A stretch of DNA of 64,000 bases. Origin: Parabacteroides sp. (lineage in GTDB: Bacteria; Bacteroidota; Bacteroidia; Bacteroidales; Tannerellaceae). The stretch covers positions 124,001 through 188,000 of the forward strand of contig DXVO01000009.1 in the NCBI GenBank assembly GCA_019417325.1. The letters run 5' to 3'. Under the pieces are notes generated by a model. That model did not search any database. It had not been told where the DNA came from and saw nothing but the letters and a program-made list of their open reading frames with translations. Below are positions 8,043 through 17,400 of the stretch, piece by piece. The first letter of the stretch is position 1; each line of letters starts with the position of its first letter. The position numbers and the translations under genes are program-made.

Positions 8043-9401
8043 ATGGCTACTACTAAAGAAATGACGGAAGGCGCTGCCTTGCCACTTATTTTCAACTTCA
8101 CTATCCCGTTATTACTTGGCAATATACTTCAGCAAACTTACTCACTTGTTGACGCCGCTATTGTAGGAAAATTTCTGGGGATTCATTCACTTGCTTCAGT
8201 TGGAGCAAGCACATCCGTTGTATTTCTTATTCTGGGATTTTGTAACGGCTGTTGCTGTGGCTTCGGTATTCCTGTTGCACAAAAATTCGGTGCCAGGGAT
8301 TATAAAACGATGCGACGGTATGTGGCAGTCAGCCTGCAACTTGCCATGGTAATGTCCGTATTGATTGCCATTATCACCAGTATCTATTGTGATGACATTC
8401 TGAGAATGATGCAAACCCCGGAAAACATTTTTGAAGGGGCCTACGACTATCTGTTAGTAACTTTTATCGGAGTGCCTTGTACCTTCTTCTATAATCTTTT
8501 ATCCTGTATCATACGTGCATTGGGAGACAGTAAAACCCCTTTCTGGTTCTTACTTTTCTCTACGGTATTAAATATCGTGCTCGATTTATTCTGTATTCTT
8601 GTTTTAGGCTGGGGCGTATTAGGAGCAGCCATCGCAACGGTTATTTCACAAGGGGTATCGGCTTTATTATGTTACTTCTATATGTACCGCCACTTCGCCA
8701 TACTGAAAGGTACTGCCAACGATAAAAAATTCCGACCGCAACTGGCACGCACATTATTATATATCGGGGTACCGATGGGATTGCAATTCTCCATTACAGC
8801 TATCGGCAGTATCATGTTGCAAAGCGCAAACAATGCATTGGGAACAGCTTGCGTAGCGGCCTTTACCGCTGCTGTACGTATCAAGATGTTCTTCCTCTGT
8901 GCTTTTGAAAGTATCGGTATTGCAATGGCAACCTACAGCGGACAGAATTTCGGAGCGGGAAAACCGGAACGCATCTGGCTGGGAATCAAAGCAAGCGCTT
9001 TAATGATGATGGTCTATGCCGTATTTACCTTTATCGTATTGAGATTCGGTTCTGAGAAATTATCATTAATGTTCGTAGACGCTTCGGAAACGGAAATCCT
9101 GAAAAATACCGTCTTGTTCCTGAATGTAGCCTCTATGTTTTTCCCTATATTGGGACTACTCTGTATCCTGCGTTATACGATACAAGGAGCCGGTTTTACC
9201 AATCTGGCCATGCTTTCAGGCGTATCTGAAATGATAGCCCGTACATTAGTCAGTATCTATGCCGTACCGGTATTCGGATTCATGGCGGTTTGCTACGGTG
9301 ACCCGACCGCCTGGATAGCAGCCGACCTGTTTTTAGTCCCGGCATTTATCTATGTATACCGGAAACTAAAAAAGAAAGTAACAGCCCCCTCTCTGTCCTA
9401 A
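8043..9401 (+). CDS. MATE family multidrug/sodium antiporter
   Basis: 452-residue inner-membrane transporter with about 12 hydrophobic segments. The N-terminus LPLIFNFTIPLLLGNILQQTYSLVDAAIVGKFLG (positions ~14-47) is the canonical first MatE repeat. The second repeat begins near residue 235 (LYIGVPMGLQFSITAIGS). It belongs to the family that exports cationic drugs or metabolites using Na+ or H+ gradients; the substrate cannot be read. It is a single gene with its own promoter, followed by a convergent FKBP gene 12 bp away. Confidence 0.92.
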   Translation: MATTKEMTEGAALPLIFNFTIPLLLGNILQQTYSLVDAAIVGKFLGIHSLASVGASTSVVFLILGFCNGCCCGFGIPVAQKFGARDYKTMRRYVAVSLQLAMVMSVLIAIITSIYCDDILRMMQTPENIFEGAYDYLLVTFIGVPCTFFYNLLSCIIRALGDSKTPFWFLLFSTVLNIVLDLFCILVLGWGVLGAAIATVISQGVSALLCYFYMYRHFAILKGTANDKKFRPQLARTLLYIGVPMGLQFSITAIGSIMLQSANNALGTACVAAFTAAVRIKMFFLCAFESIGIAMATYSGQNFGAGKPERIWLGIKASALMMMVYAVFTFIVLRFGSEKLSLMFVDASETEILKNTVLFLNVASMFFPILGLLCILRYTIQGAGFTNLAMLSGVSEMIARTLVSIYAVPVFGFMAVCYGDPTAWIAADLFLVPAFIYVYRKLKKKVTAPSLS

Positions 9402-9413
9402 CAAGGAAGGTTT

Positions 9414-9815
9414 TCAGGCAATACTAAGCAATTCCACTTCAAATACTAAAGTAGAAAAGCCGGGAATAGGCCCGGAAGAGCGACTTCCATATCCTAAGGT
9501 ATAAGGGATGTAAATCAGCCAACGGTCGCCAACATGCATCTGACGGAGGGCTTGTTGCCAGCCTTCTATCACCTGGTTCAGGCGGAATGCTTCGGGGTAG
9601 CCTCGCTTCCAGGAGTTATCAAATTCACGTCCGTTAATCAAGGTTCCACGGTAATGAACTGAAACTACACTACTCAATTCCGGGGAGACCGTACCGCTTC
9701 CCTTCACAAGTTCTTTATATAATACTCCGCAAGGTAATTTCACGACACCCTCCTGCAAGGCAGTTTCTTCTATAAACTGCAGGTTCTTTTCTTTATATTC
9801 TTCTTTCTTCGCCAT
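9414..9815 (-). CDS. FKBP-type peptidyl-prolyl cis-trans isomerase
   Basis: I take the ATG at 9815 (MAKKEEYKEKNLQFIEETA), giving about 133 residues; an upstream ATG at 9872 would add 19 residues without homology. A short helical N-terminus typical of the FKBP-N region (YKEKNLQFIEETALQEGVVKLPCGVLYKEL) is followed by a single FKBP domain: VHYRGTLINGREFDNS, VIEGWQQALRQMHVGDRW and the closing LGYGSRSSGPIPGFSTLVFEVELL. These carry the expected active-site aromatic residues. No signal peptide is visible, so it is probably cytoplasmic. It is divergent from the RND operon. Confidence 0.85.
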   Translation of the reverse strand: MAKKEEYKEKNLQFIEETALQEGVVKLPCGVLYKELVKGSGTVSPELSSVVSVHYRGTLINGREFDNSWKRGYPEAFRLNQVIEGWQQALRQMHVGDRWLIYIPYTLGYGSRSSGPIPGFSTLVFEVELLSIA

Positions 9816-9922
9816 ATGACCGGTATCTTTTTTGCCGTCAAAGATAAAGACATTCCGGACAGGCATCAACAAATCTCCGACTATAACTGTTCTTTATGCG
9901 CTAAATCTAAACAAAAACAGTT

Positions 9923-11347
9923 ATGCATAGACGTATATGGTGTTATGCTATGCTCTGCCTGTTCCTTGCCTTAAGGCTTTCCGCACAGACAGAACATACA
10001 TATTTGGAACATGCTTTGCCGGACACATGGGCAGAGGAAGGCGATAATTTCCAGCAAATCCTGCCGGTAGACGACCAATGGTGGAAAAACTTCAACGACC
10101 CGGTGCTGGATTCTTTAATCGATGTGGCTGTCAAGCAAAACTATTCCGTGCAAATGGCGATAGACCGTATAGCCATGGCAAAAGCCAATCTCCGCATCCA
10201 ACAGGGCAGCTACTCTCCCACACTGGGACTATCCGCCGGATGGACAAAGCAACAAAGCAGCGGGAATACCACCAGTATCCCCCAATCCATCACCCAATAC
10301 AGTGATGCCAGCCTCTCCATGAACTGGGAGATAGATGTATTCGGCAGTATCCGCAACCGTGTAAAGGCACAGAAAGAGAACTTCACCGCCTCCAAGGAAG
10401 ATTACAATGCCGTCATGGTATCACTCTGTGCACAGGTTGCCTCCGCCTATATTAATCTGAGAGAATTACAACAGGAAATGGAAGTGGTGGTAAAAAACTG
10501 TGCCTCACAACAGGCCGTAGTAAAAATCACGGAAAAGCGATATGAAACCGGCTTAGTTTCCAAGCTCGACGTAGCACAGGCACTATCCGTCTATTACAGT
10601 ACCAAAGCCTCCATACCTATGCTCGAAGCTGAAATAATCCAATATACCAACGCCTTAGGTGTTCTGCTTGGCATTTACCCTTCGGACATCCGTCCCATTA
10701 CCGAGCCGTCCAAACCATTACCGGAATATATGGAAATGGTCGGCATAGGCATTCCGGCCAACCTGTTACTCCGCCGCCCGGATATACGTGCCGCCGAAAG
10801 ACAGGTGAATGCACAGGCAGCCTCTTTAGGCGCATCCAAGTCAGACTGGTGGCCGAAGGTTTTCGTAAACGGGTCTATAGGATTCGCTTCGCACGACTTC
10901 GATAAAATGTTCAACCACAAAAGCCTGACATACGAGATAGCCCCTTCCCTCACCTGGAACTTCTTTCAGGGAACCAAACTGATACAAGCCACCCGGCTTG
11001 CCAAAGCCCAGTTGGATGAATCGATACGGCAATTCAACCAAGACGTATTGACTGCCGTGCAGGAAGTGGAGAATGCGATGAGCGCTTATAAGAACTCCAT
11101 CAAGCAGATTGTAGCCCTGCGGGAAGTCGTGAATCAGGGAAAAGAGACCTTCAACCTCTCACTCGACCTCTACAAACAAGGGCTCACCCCGTTCCAGAAT
11201 GTGCTGGATGCCCAGCGCTCCCTGCTCACTTACGAGAACCAACTTACGGAAGCCAAAGGGAACTCCCTGCTGAGCCTAATCAAACTATACCAGGCGTTAG
11301 GCGGCGGATGGGCAAGTGACAATGGACAATTGACAGGTGACAATTGA
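9923..11347 (+). CDS. Outer-membrane efflux channel (TolC/OprM-like, NodT family)
   Basis: First gene of a three-gene RND efflux operon; forms the outer-membrane exit duct. 474 residues with a signal peptide (cleavage near LRLSAQ) and two OEP repeats. Visible marks are WWKNFNDPVLDSLIDVAVKQN (start of repeat 1), ANLLLRRPDIRAAERQ (the conserved RRPDI motif) and LYKQGLTPFQNVLDAQRSLL near the end of repeat 2. The expected lipid-anchor cysteine of OprM homologues is absent. The last ten codons lie inside a run of 7-bp repeats (11315-11349), so the C-terminal tail GQLTGDN is probably repeat-derived. Confidence 0.93.
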   Translation: MHRRIWCYAMLCLFLALRLSAQTEHTYLEHALPDTWAEEGDNFQQILPVDDQWWKNFNDPVLDSLIDVAVKQNYSVQMAIDRIAMAKANLRIQQGSYSPTLGLSAGWTKQQSSGNTTSIPQSITQYSDASLSMNWEIDVFGSIRNRVKAQKENFTASKEDYNAVMVSLCAQVASAYINLRELQQEMEVVVKNCASQQAVVKITEKRYETGLVSKLDVAQALSVYYSTKASIPMLEAEIIQYTNALGVLLGIYPSDIRPITEPSKPLPEYMEMVGIGIPANLLLRRPDIRAAERQVNAQAASLGASKSDWWPKVFVNGSIGFASHDFDKMFNHKSLTYEIAPSLTWNFFQGTKLIQATRLAKAQLDESIRQFNQDVLTAVQEVENAMSAYKNSIKQIVALREVVNQGKETFNLSLDLYKQGLTPFQNVLDAQRSLLTYENQLTEAKGNSLLSLIKLYQALGGGWASDNGQLTGDN

Positions 11348-11349
11348 CA
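11315..11349 (+). repeat. Heptanucleotide tandem repeat across the efflux gene stop codon
   Basis: Five consecutive 7-mers, AGTGACA, ATGGACA, ATTGACA, GGTGACA, ATTGACA, run through the final codons and stop of the outer-membrane channel. The same heptad motif forms the arms of the inverted repeat at 19498-19597. Confidence 0.8.
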
Positions 11350-11375
11350 GTTAAGAACTAAAATAATAAAGACAT

Positions 11376-12497
11376 ATGGACAGGAAATTAATACAGACAG
11401 GAGTCGTGATGTTTACACTGTTGCTTCTGGCAGGCTGCGGTAAGAAGAAAGACAACCGGGAAGCGATGCAGGCGCCAGCCATCAGCGTAGCGACTCCGGA
11501 AGTAAAGGATATTACGCTGACGAAAGACTATCCGGGATACCTAAGCTCGGATAAAACAGTCAATCTGGTAGCCCGTGTAAACGGTTACCTGCGTGCCTCC
11601 CACTTAAAAGCCGGAGCGAAAGCGAAGCAAGGCGACTTGATATTTATCATCGAACCGGATATTTACGAAGATAATGTAACACAGGCAGAAGCCGCACTCA
11701 AAACGGCACAAGCCCAACTTGCCTATGCCCGCAGCAATTACGAACGGATGACGGAGGCTGCAAAAAGCGGGGCCGTCAGCCAGATACAGGTATTGCAGGC
11801 ACAATCGACCGTGGCAGAAATGGAAGCCTCCGTGCGCAATGCAACCGCTCAGTTAAATACGGCAAAGACAAACCTCGGTTACTGCTATATCCGCGCACCA
11901 TTCGACGGGAGGATTACCAAGGCGAGTTATGATGTCGGAAACTATATCAACGGTTCTGTACAGCCAGTGACTCTTGCCACCCTATATAAGGATGACATGA
12001 TGTATGTATACTTCAACATTGAAGATAATCAGCTTATGAAGATGATGATGGTCGCCGCCCAAAACGATTCCACGGTAAAGATGCCCAGTGACGTTATCGT
12101 CCGTCTCGGACACGAAAGCGGGCAAAGCTATACAGGAAAACTCGATTATCTCTCCCCCAACATCGACCTCTCCACCGGAACCCTGACCGTACGTGCCAAT
12201 CTCGACAATAAAGACGGGAATCTGAAAAGCGGCCTGTATGTAACCATCACCCTCCCCTACAGCGAACAAAAAGATGCCCTGCTCGTACGCGACGCCTCCA
12301 TTGGTACCGACCAGTTAGGAAAGTTCCTCTATATCGTAAACGACTCCAATGTGGTAAAATACCGTCATATAGAACCCGGCCAACTGGTAGGCGACACCCT
12401 CCGGCAAGTTCTGGAAGGGATAAAGCCCGGCGAGCGGTACGTCACCACCGCACTGCTAAAAGTCAGGGACGGAATGAGTATTAAGCCAATTAAATAA
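11376..12497 (+). CDS. RND efflux periplasmic adaptor (membrane fusion protein), lipoprotein
   Basis: Links the inner-membrane pump to the outer-membrane channel. 373 residues; lipobox LLLLAGC with Cys21. The lipoyl/barrel-sandwich half (VARVNGYLRASHLKAGAKAKQGDLIFIIEP) precedes a coiled-coil hairpin (about residues 100-165, with the typical alanine-rich AEAALKTAQAQLAYARSNYE helix). Then come the second lipoyl half (LGYCYIRAPFDGRITK) and the beta-barrel domains. It begins 28 bp after the channel gene and ends 8 bp before the pump gene, so it is one operon. Confidence 0.94.
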   Translation: MDRKLIQTGVVMFTLLLLAGCGKKKDNREAMQAPAISVATPEVKDITLTKDYPGYLSSDKTVNLVARVNGYLRASHLKAGAKAKQGDLIFIIEPDIYEDNVTQAEAALKTAQAQLAYARSNYERMTEAAKSGAVSQIQVLQAQSTVAEMEASVRNATAQLNTAKTNLGYCYIRAPFDGRITKASYDVGNYINGSVQPVTLATLYKDDMMYVYFNIEDNQLMKMMMVAAQNDSTVKMPSDVIVRLGHESGQSYTGKLDYLSPNIDLSTGTLTVRANLDNKDGNLKSGLYVTITLPYSEQKDALLVRDASIGTDQLGKFLYIVNDSNVVKYRHIEPGQLVGDTLRQVLEGIKPGERYVTTALLKVRDGMSIKPIK

Positions 12498-12505
12498 ACG
12501 AAACC

Positions 12506-15500
12506 ATGGTAAAGTTCTTCATAAACAGACCTATATTCGCTACCGTCCTCGCACTTATCATGGTGGTAGCCGGATTGGTCACACTTCATATATTGCCCAT
12601 TGCACAATATCCGGAAATCACACCGCCTACCGTCGAGGTATCTACGGTCTACCCCGGAGCGAATGCGGAAACAGTTGCACAAACCGTAGGATTACCCATC
12701 GAACAACAAGTGAACGGTGTGGACGGAATGCTTTATATGAGTTCCAACTCCTCCAGTTCCGGAGCGTATTCATTGACTATCACTTTTGCCGTAGGTACCG
12801 ACATCGACATGGCCACCGTTATGGTGCAGAACCGTGTAAGCATTGCACAAGGAAGCCTGCCGGAAGCCGTTATCGTGCAGGGTATCACAACGCGCAAACA
12901 GTCATCCAACATCGTGATGATGCTCACACTCTCATCAGATAACCCGGTCTACGACGGTCTTTACCTCGGTAACTATGCCAGCCTGAATATGACAAACGAG
13001 CTGACCCGTCTTCCCGGCGTCGGTTCCGTCAGCGTGATGGGCGCTGGAAGCTACAGTATGCGTATCTGGCTCGACCCTTCCGCCATGCGTATCCGCAATC
13101 TGACCCCCAATATGGTATTTCAAGCTATCTCTACCCAGAATACACAGGTATCCGCCGGTTATGTAGGGCAACCTATCGCCAGTGCCGATAATCCATTTCA
13201 ATACACTCTGACGGTAAAAGGCAGGCTGACAACTCCCGAAGAATTCGGTAACATCATCCTCCGCACGGAGAAGGGCGGCAAGCTGCTCCGGCTGAAAGAT
13301 GTGGCACGTATCGAGCTGGGTAGTTCTTCCTACAACGTCACCTCCAACCTGAAAGGACAACAGACGGCAGCCATTGCCATCTACCAGCTTCCGGGTTCCA
13401 ACTCGCTGGATGTGGCACAAGCCGTAAAGGAGAAAATGGCGCAATTAGGAGCGAACCTCCCCGATGGGGTAAAGTATGAAGTCACCCTGGACACCACCGA
13501 AGTAATCAACGCCTCTATCGACGAAGTGCTGGTTACTTTCCTCGAAACTACCGCACTGGTTATTCTGGTTATCTTCCTTTTCCTTCAGAACTTCCGTGCC
13601 GTTATCATCCCGTGTATCACCATCCCGGTTTCCCTGATAGGGACATTGGCGGTAATGTCGGCATTGGGATTCTCCATCAATACGCTGACCTTATTCGGCT
13701 TAATCCTTGCCATCGCTATTGTGGTAGACGATGCCATTGTGGTGGTCGAGAACTCCTCGCGCCTGATGGATACGGGGAAATACACAGCACGGGAAGCCGT
13801 GACGGAAGCGATGAAAGAGATAACCGGTCCCATTGTCGGTGTTGTCCTCGTACTGTTGGCGGTATTTATCCCGACCACCTTTATCAGCGGTATCTCCGGG
13901 CAGTTGTACAAGCAATTCGCATTGACTATCGCTTCAGCTACCGTACTGAGCGGTATCAACTCGCTGACACTGACACCTGCCCTGTGCGCCCTGTTCCTGC
14001 AAACGAACAAAGGCTCCAACTTCTTTGTATTCAAAGCCTTCAACAAAGGGTTTGGAAAGACCCAGCAGATATACGACGACATCACCGGTAAAATGCTCAA
14101 GAAGCCGGTTCCCACCCTGATAGCATTCGGCGTCATCACGGCGGCAGCAGTCCTGATGTTTATGCGTTGGCCGACTACCTTTATTCCCCAAGAAGACGAT
14201 GGCTATTTCCTTGTATCCAGCCAATTGCCTCCGGCATCCAGTCTGAATCGGACGGAAGCGGTAAGCAAGCAAATCAACCGGATACTGGACAGCTACCCGG
14301 AGGTCAAGACCTATATCGGGATTAGCGGCTTCTCCATTATGGGCGGCGGGGAACTATCCAATGCCGGGACTTATTTCGTCATCCTGAAGAACTGGAAGGA
14401 ACGAAAAGGAAAAGAACACACGGCGCAGTCCGTTGTGAATCGTTTCAACCGCGAAGCATACGGCATTCAAGAAGCACAGATATTCGCAATGGTTCCCCCT
14501 GCCATTCCGGGACTGGGAGCTTCCGGGGGGTTGCAACTGCAACTGGAAGACCGCAAGAACCTTGGACCGACGGAGATGCAACGTGCCATCGAAACGCTGG
14601 AAGCTTCCTACCGTACAAAGCCGCAGTTGCTCAGCCTCTCCTGCATGTACCAGGCAAACGTCCCGCAATACCTGCTGAACATCGACAGAGACAAGGTGCA
14701 ACTGCTCGGTCTGCAACTCAACGAGGTCTTCTCTACCCTGAGCTACTATATGGGAGCAGCCTATGTAAACGACTTTGTAGAATTCGGGCGTATCTACCAG
14801 GTGAAAATTGAAGCCGGCAGTCAGGCACAGAAAACGATTGACGACGTACTGCACCTGAGCATTGAAAACAGCGACGGCAAGATGGTTCCCTTCTCTGCCT
14901 TCACAGAGATAAAAGAGACATTGGGTCTGGACCAGATAAACCTCTATAATATGTATTCATCCGCATCCATCACCTGTATCCCCAATCCGGAATATAGCTC
15001 GGGCGAGGCAATACAGGCTATGGAAGAACTTATACAAGAACAACTGGGCGATAACTTCGGGTACGAATGGACCTCGGTGGCCTATCAGGAAACAAAGGCA
15101 GGGTCCACCACTTCGATTATCTTTATCATGGCATTGCTCGTTGCCTACCTGGTGCTGTCCGCCCAATATGAAAGCTGGACAAGCCCGCTGGCAGCCATCA
15201 TGGGATTGCCTATTGCCCTGCTGGGTGCTTTGTTGGGATGCTTTGTTATGGGTATACCGGTCAGCATCTATACGCAAATCGGTATCATCCTGCTTATCGC
15301 CCTGTCGGCAAAGAACGGTATCCTGATTGTGGAGTTCGCACGCGATTACCACAAAGCCGGCCACTCGGTACGCGACTCGGCATTGGAAGCGGGACACGTC
15401 CGTTTACGTCCGATTCTGATGACATCCTTTGCATTCGTCCTGGGTGTGCTGCCTTTGCTGTTCGCCACCGGAGCGGGAGCTGAAAGCCGTCTTTCACTCG

Positions 15501-15643
15501 GTGCAGCCGTGGTATTCGGGATGGCAGTAAACACGGTATTCGCTACTATGTTTATACCCAGCTTCTATGAGCTGTTACAGTTGTTCCAGGAGAAGGTTTT
15601 AGACAGGAAACATAAATCCGGTCTATCTGATCATCAAAATTAA
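12506..15643 (+). CDS. RND multidrug efflux permease (AcrB/HAE1 family)
   Basis: 1045-residue inner-membrane proton/drug antiporter with the standard duplicated layout: TM1 at the N-terminus (INRPIFATVLALIMVVAGL), two large periplasmic loops, and TM clusters around residues 340-500 and 870-1030. The proton-relay Asp pair is present in TM4 (IAIVVDDAIVVVENSSR), and a TM10 Lys is visible in ALSAKNGILIVEFARD. It is the last gene of the RND operon. The spectrum of substrates is unknown. Length is normal and no lesion is visible. Confidence 0.95.
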   Translation: MVKFFINRPIFATVLALIMVVAGLVTLHILPIAQYPEITPPTVEVSTVYPGANAETVAQTVGLPIEQQVNGVDGMLYMSSNSSSSGAYSLTITFAVGTDIDMATVMVQNRVSIAQGSLPEAVIVQGITTRKQSSNIVMMLTLSSDNPVYDGLYLGNYASLNMTNELTRLPGVGSVSVMGAGSYSMRIWLDPSAMRIRNLTPNMVFQAISTQNTQVSAGYVGQPIASADNPFQYTLTVKGRLTTPEEFGNIILRTEKGGKLLRLKDVARIELGSSSYNVTSNLKGQQTAAIAIYQLPGSNSLDVAQAVKEKMAQLGANLPDGVKYEVTLDTTEVINASIDEVLVTFLETTALVILVIFLFLQNFRAVIIPCITIPVSLIGTLAVMSALGFSINTLTLFGLILAIAIVVDDAIVVVENSSRLMDTGKYTAREAVTEAMKEITGPIVGVVLVLLAVFIPTTFISGISGQLYKQFALTIASATVLSGINSLTLTPALCALFLQTNKGSNFFVFKAFNKGFGKTQQIYDDITGKMLKKPVPTLIAFGVITAAAVLMFMRWPTTFIPQEDDGYFLVSSQLPPASSLNRTEAVSKQINRILDSYPEVKTYIGISGFSIMGGGELSNAGTYFVILKNWKERKGKEHTAQSVVNRFNREAYGIQEAQIFAMVPPAIPGLGASGGLQLQLEDRKNLGPTEMQRAIETLEASYRTKPQLLSLSCMYQANVPQYLLNIDRDKVQLLGLQLNEVFSTLSYYMGAAYVNDFVEFGRIYQVKIEAGSQAQKTIDDVLHLSIENSDGKMVPFSAFTEIKETLGLDQINLYNMYSSASITCIPNPEYSSGEAIQAMEELIQEQLGDNFGYEWTSVAYQETKAGSTTSIIFIMALLVAYLVLSAQYESWTSPLAAIMGLPIALLGALLGCFVMGIPVSIYTQIGIILLIALSAKNGILIVEFARDYHKAGHSVRDSALEAGHVRLRPILMTSFAFVLGVLPLLFATGAGAESRLSLGAAVVFGMAVNTVFATMFIPSFYELLQLFQEKVLDRKHKSGLSDHQN

Positions 15644-15646
15644 CTA

Positions 15647-15678
15647 TTTGATTGTCATTATATAATATTCTATTTTTG
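15647..15678 (+). promoter_or_regulatory. Promoter of the catalase gene
   Basis: TTTG at 15647-15650 and TATTTTTG at 15671-15678, separated by exactly 20 bp, match the Bacteroides -33/-7 consensus (TTTG, TAnnTTTG). The implied start is near 15685, giving a leader of about 70 nt. I could not identify an OxyR site with confidence. Confidence 0.7.
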
Positions 15679-15757
15679 TGATATAATTATAAACAAAAAA
15701 CGTATTAAATCAGTTAATTATATAGGGAATATCTGAACTAATACAAAAAAACATCTT

Positions 15758-17224
15758 ATGGACAACAAAAAGCTAACTACTGCTAACGGACGCCCCGTTG
15801 CAGACAATCAGAACACACAGACAGTAGGTCCCCGCGGGCAAGTGTTACTGCAAGACCCGTGGTTAATTGAAAAGCTCGCACATTTCGACCGGGAGGTAAT
15901 TCCCGAAAGACGTATGCACGCCAAAGGTTCCGGAGCTTATGGCACATTTACCGTAACTCACGATATTACCCGGTATACTAAAGCCGCCATCTTCAGTGAA
16001 GTTGGCAAGAAAACCGACTGCTTTGTCCGCTTCTCTACCGTAGCAGGCGAACGTGGCGCAGCCGATGCAGAACGCGACATTCGCGGCTTCGCCATGAAAT
16101 TCTACACGGAAGAAGGTAACTGGGATTTAGTAGGAAACAATACCCCTGTGTTCTTCCTGCGTGACCCGTTGAAGTTTCCGGACCTCAACCACGCCGTGAA
16201 GAGAGACCCGAAAACGAATATGCGCAGTGCCAATAACAACTGGGATTTCTGGACATTGCTTCCCGAAGCATTGCATCAGGTAACCATTACGATGAGCACA
16301 CGCGGTATTCCTTACTCTTACCGTCATATGCATGGATTCGGAAGCCATACGTATAGCTTCCTGAATGCCAACAACGAACGTATCTGGGTAAAATTCCATC
16401 TGAGGACAATGCAAGGCATCAAAAACCTGACCGACCAGGAAGCAGAAGCCATCATCGCCAAAGACCGCGAATCCCACCAACGCGACCTTTTCGAAAGCAT
16501 AGAAAAAGGGGATTTCCCGAAATGGAAGTTCCAGATACAGCTAATGACCGAAGAACAGGCGAATACATACCCCATCAATCCGTTCGACCTGACAAAGGTA
16601 TGGCCTCACAAAGACTTCCCGTTGCAGGATGTAGGTATCCTGGAACTGAACCGCAATCCGGAAAACTATTTCGCTGAAGTAGAACAGGCTGCATTCAACC
16701 CGATGAATATCGTGGATGGTATCGGCTTCTCTCCGGATAAGATGTTGCAGGGAAGATTGTTCTCGTATGGAGACGCACAGCGTTATCGCCTGGGTGTTAA
16801 CCTGGAACAAATTCCGGTAAACAAACCTCGCTGTCCGTTCCATGCTTACCACCGCGACGGTGCCATGCGCGTGGATGGCAACTACGGTGCTGCGAAAGGA
16901 TACGAACCAAACAGCTATGGAGAATGGAAAGACTCTCCCGAAAACAAAGAACCGCCATACAAGGCTAATGGAGACATCTATAATTACAACGAACGCGAAT
17001 ACGATGATGATTATTACAGCCAACCCGGCGCCCTGTTCCGGCTGATGACTGCCGAAGAACAACAGTTCTTGTTCGAAAACACGGCACGTCAGATAGGAGG
17101 AGCCGAACTGTTCATCCAGCAACGTCATGTACGCAACTGCTACAAGGCAGACCCGGCCTATGGCAAAGGTGTTGCCGATGCTTTAGGTATCAGTCTGGAA
17201 GACGCACTGAAAGAAACAAGGTAA
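15758..17224 (+). CDS. katA: Monofunctional heme catalase, small-subunit clade
   Basis: Converts hydrogen peroxide to water and oxygen; protects an anaerobe during oxygen exposure. 488 residues, normal for a clade 3 catalase. The active-site His lies in RRMHAKGSGAYG (His54), the distal Asn in DLVGNNTPVFF, and the proximal heme Tyr in RLFSYGDAQRYRLG. No signal peptide, so cytoplasmic. It has its own promoter and ends in a long imperfect hairpin shared with the convergent fimbrillin operon. Confidence 0.96.
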   Translation: MDNKKLTTANGRPVADNQNTQTVGPRGQVLLQDPWLIEKLAHFDREVIPERRMHAKGSGAYGTFTVTHDITRYTKAAIFSEVGKKTDCFVRFSTVAGERGAADAERDIRGFAMKFYTEEGNWDLVGNNTPVFFLRDPLKFPDLNHAVKRDPKTNMRSANNNWDFWTLLPEALHQVTITMSTRGIPYSYRHMHGFGSHTYSFLNANNERIWVKFHLRTMQGIKNLTDQEAEAIIAKDRESHQRDLFESIEKGDFPKWKFQIQLMTEEQANTYPINPFDLTKVWPHKDFPLQDVGILELNRNPENYFAEVEQAAFNPMNIVDGIGFSPDKMLQGRLFSYGDAQRYRLGVNLEQIPVNKPRCPFHAYHRDGAMRVDGNYGAAKGYEPNSYGEWKDSPENKEPPYKANGDIYNYNEREYDDDYYSQPGALFRLMTAEEQQFLFENTARQIGGAELFIQQRHVRNCYKADPAYGKGVADALGISLEDALKETR

Positions 17225-17249
17225 AAGTTCCCCGGACTGTATTCAGGGG

Positions 17250-17371
17250 GATGTGTCAAAAAGCTATTACTGAACGCAGATTACGCAGAACACGCAGATT
17301 ATTTATTGAAAAATATGGTCTGCGCCCTGTCTGCGTAGTCTGCGTTCCCTAATATATGCTTTTGACACATC
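17250..17371. repeat. 122-bp imperfect palindrome with CGCAGA repeats; likely bidirectional terminator
   Basis: Outer arms GATGTGTCAAAAAGC and GCTTTTGACACATC pair almost perfectly. Inner arms AACGCAGATTACGCAGA and TCTGCGTAGTCTGCGTT also pair. The element fills the gap between the convergent catalase and fimbrillin genes. The arm repeat resembles the short repeat AATCCGCG...AATCCGCG near 24422-24450. Confidence 0.7.
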
Positions 17372-17400
17372 ATCCTGTCTTTTTTATACAATCATATGGC

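Noticed and set aside
12935..13444. 169-aa open frame antisense to the RND pump gene, with similar ones at 13585-14139 and 14354-14854
   Set aside because: They are shadows of a long GC-richer coding region; none resembles a known protein and they overlap one another on different frames.
16541..17128. 195-aa open frame antisense to the catalase gene
   Set aside because: It lies wholly inside katA on the other strand, has no start context or family motif, and its composition follows from katA codon bias.
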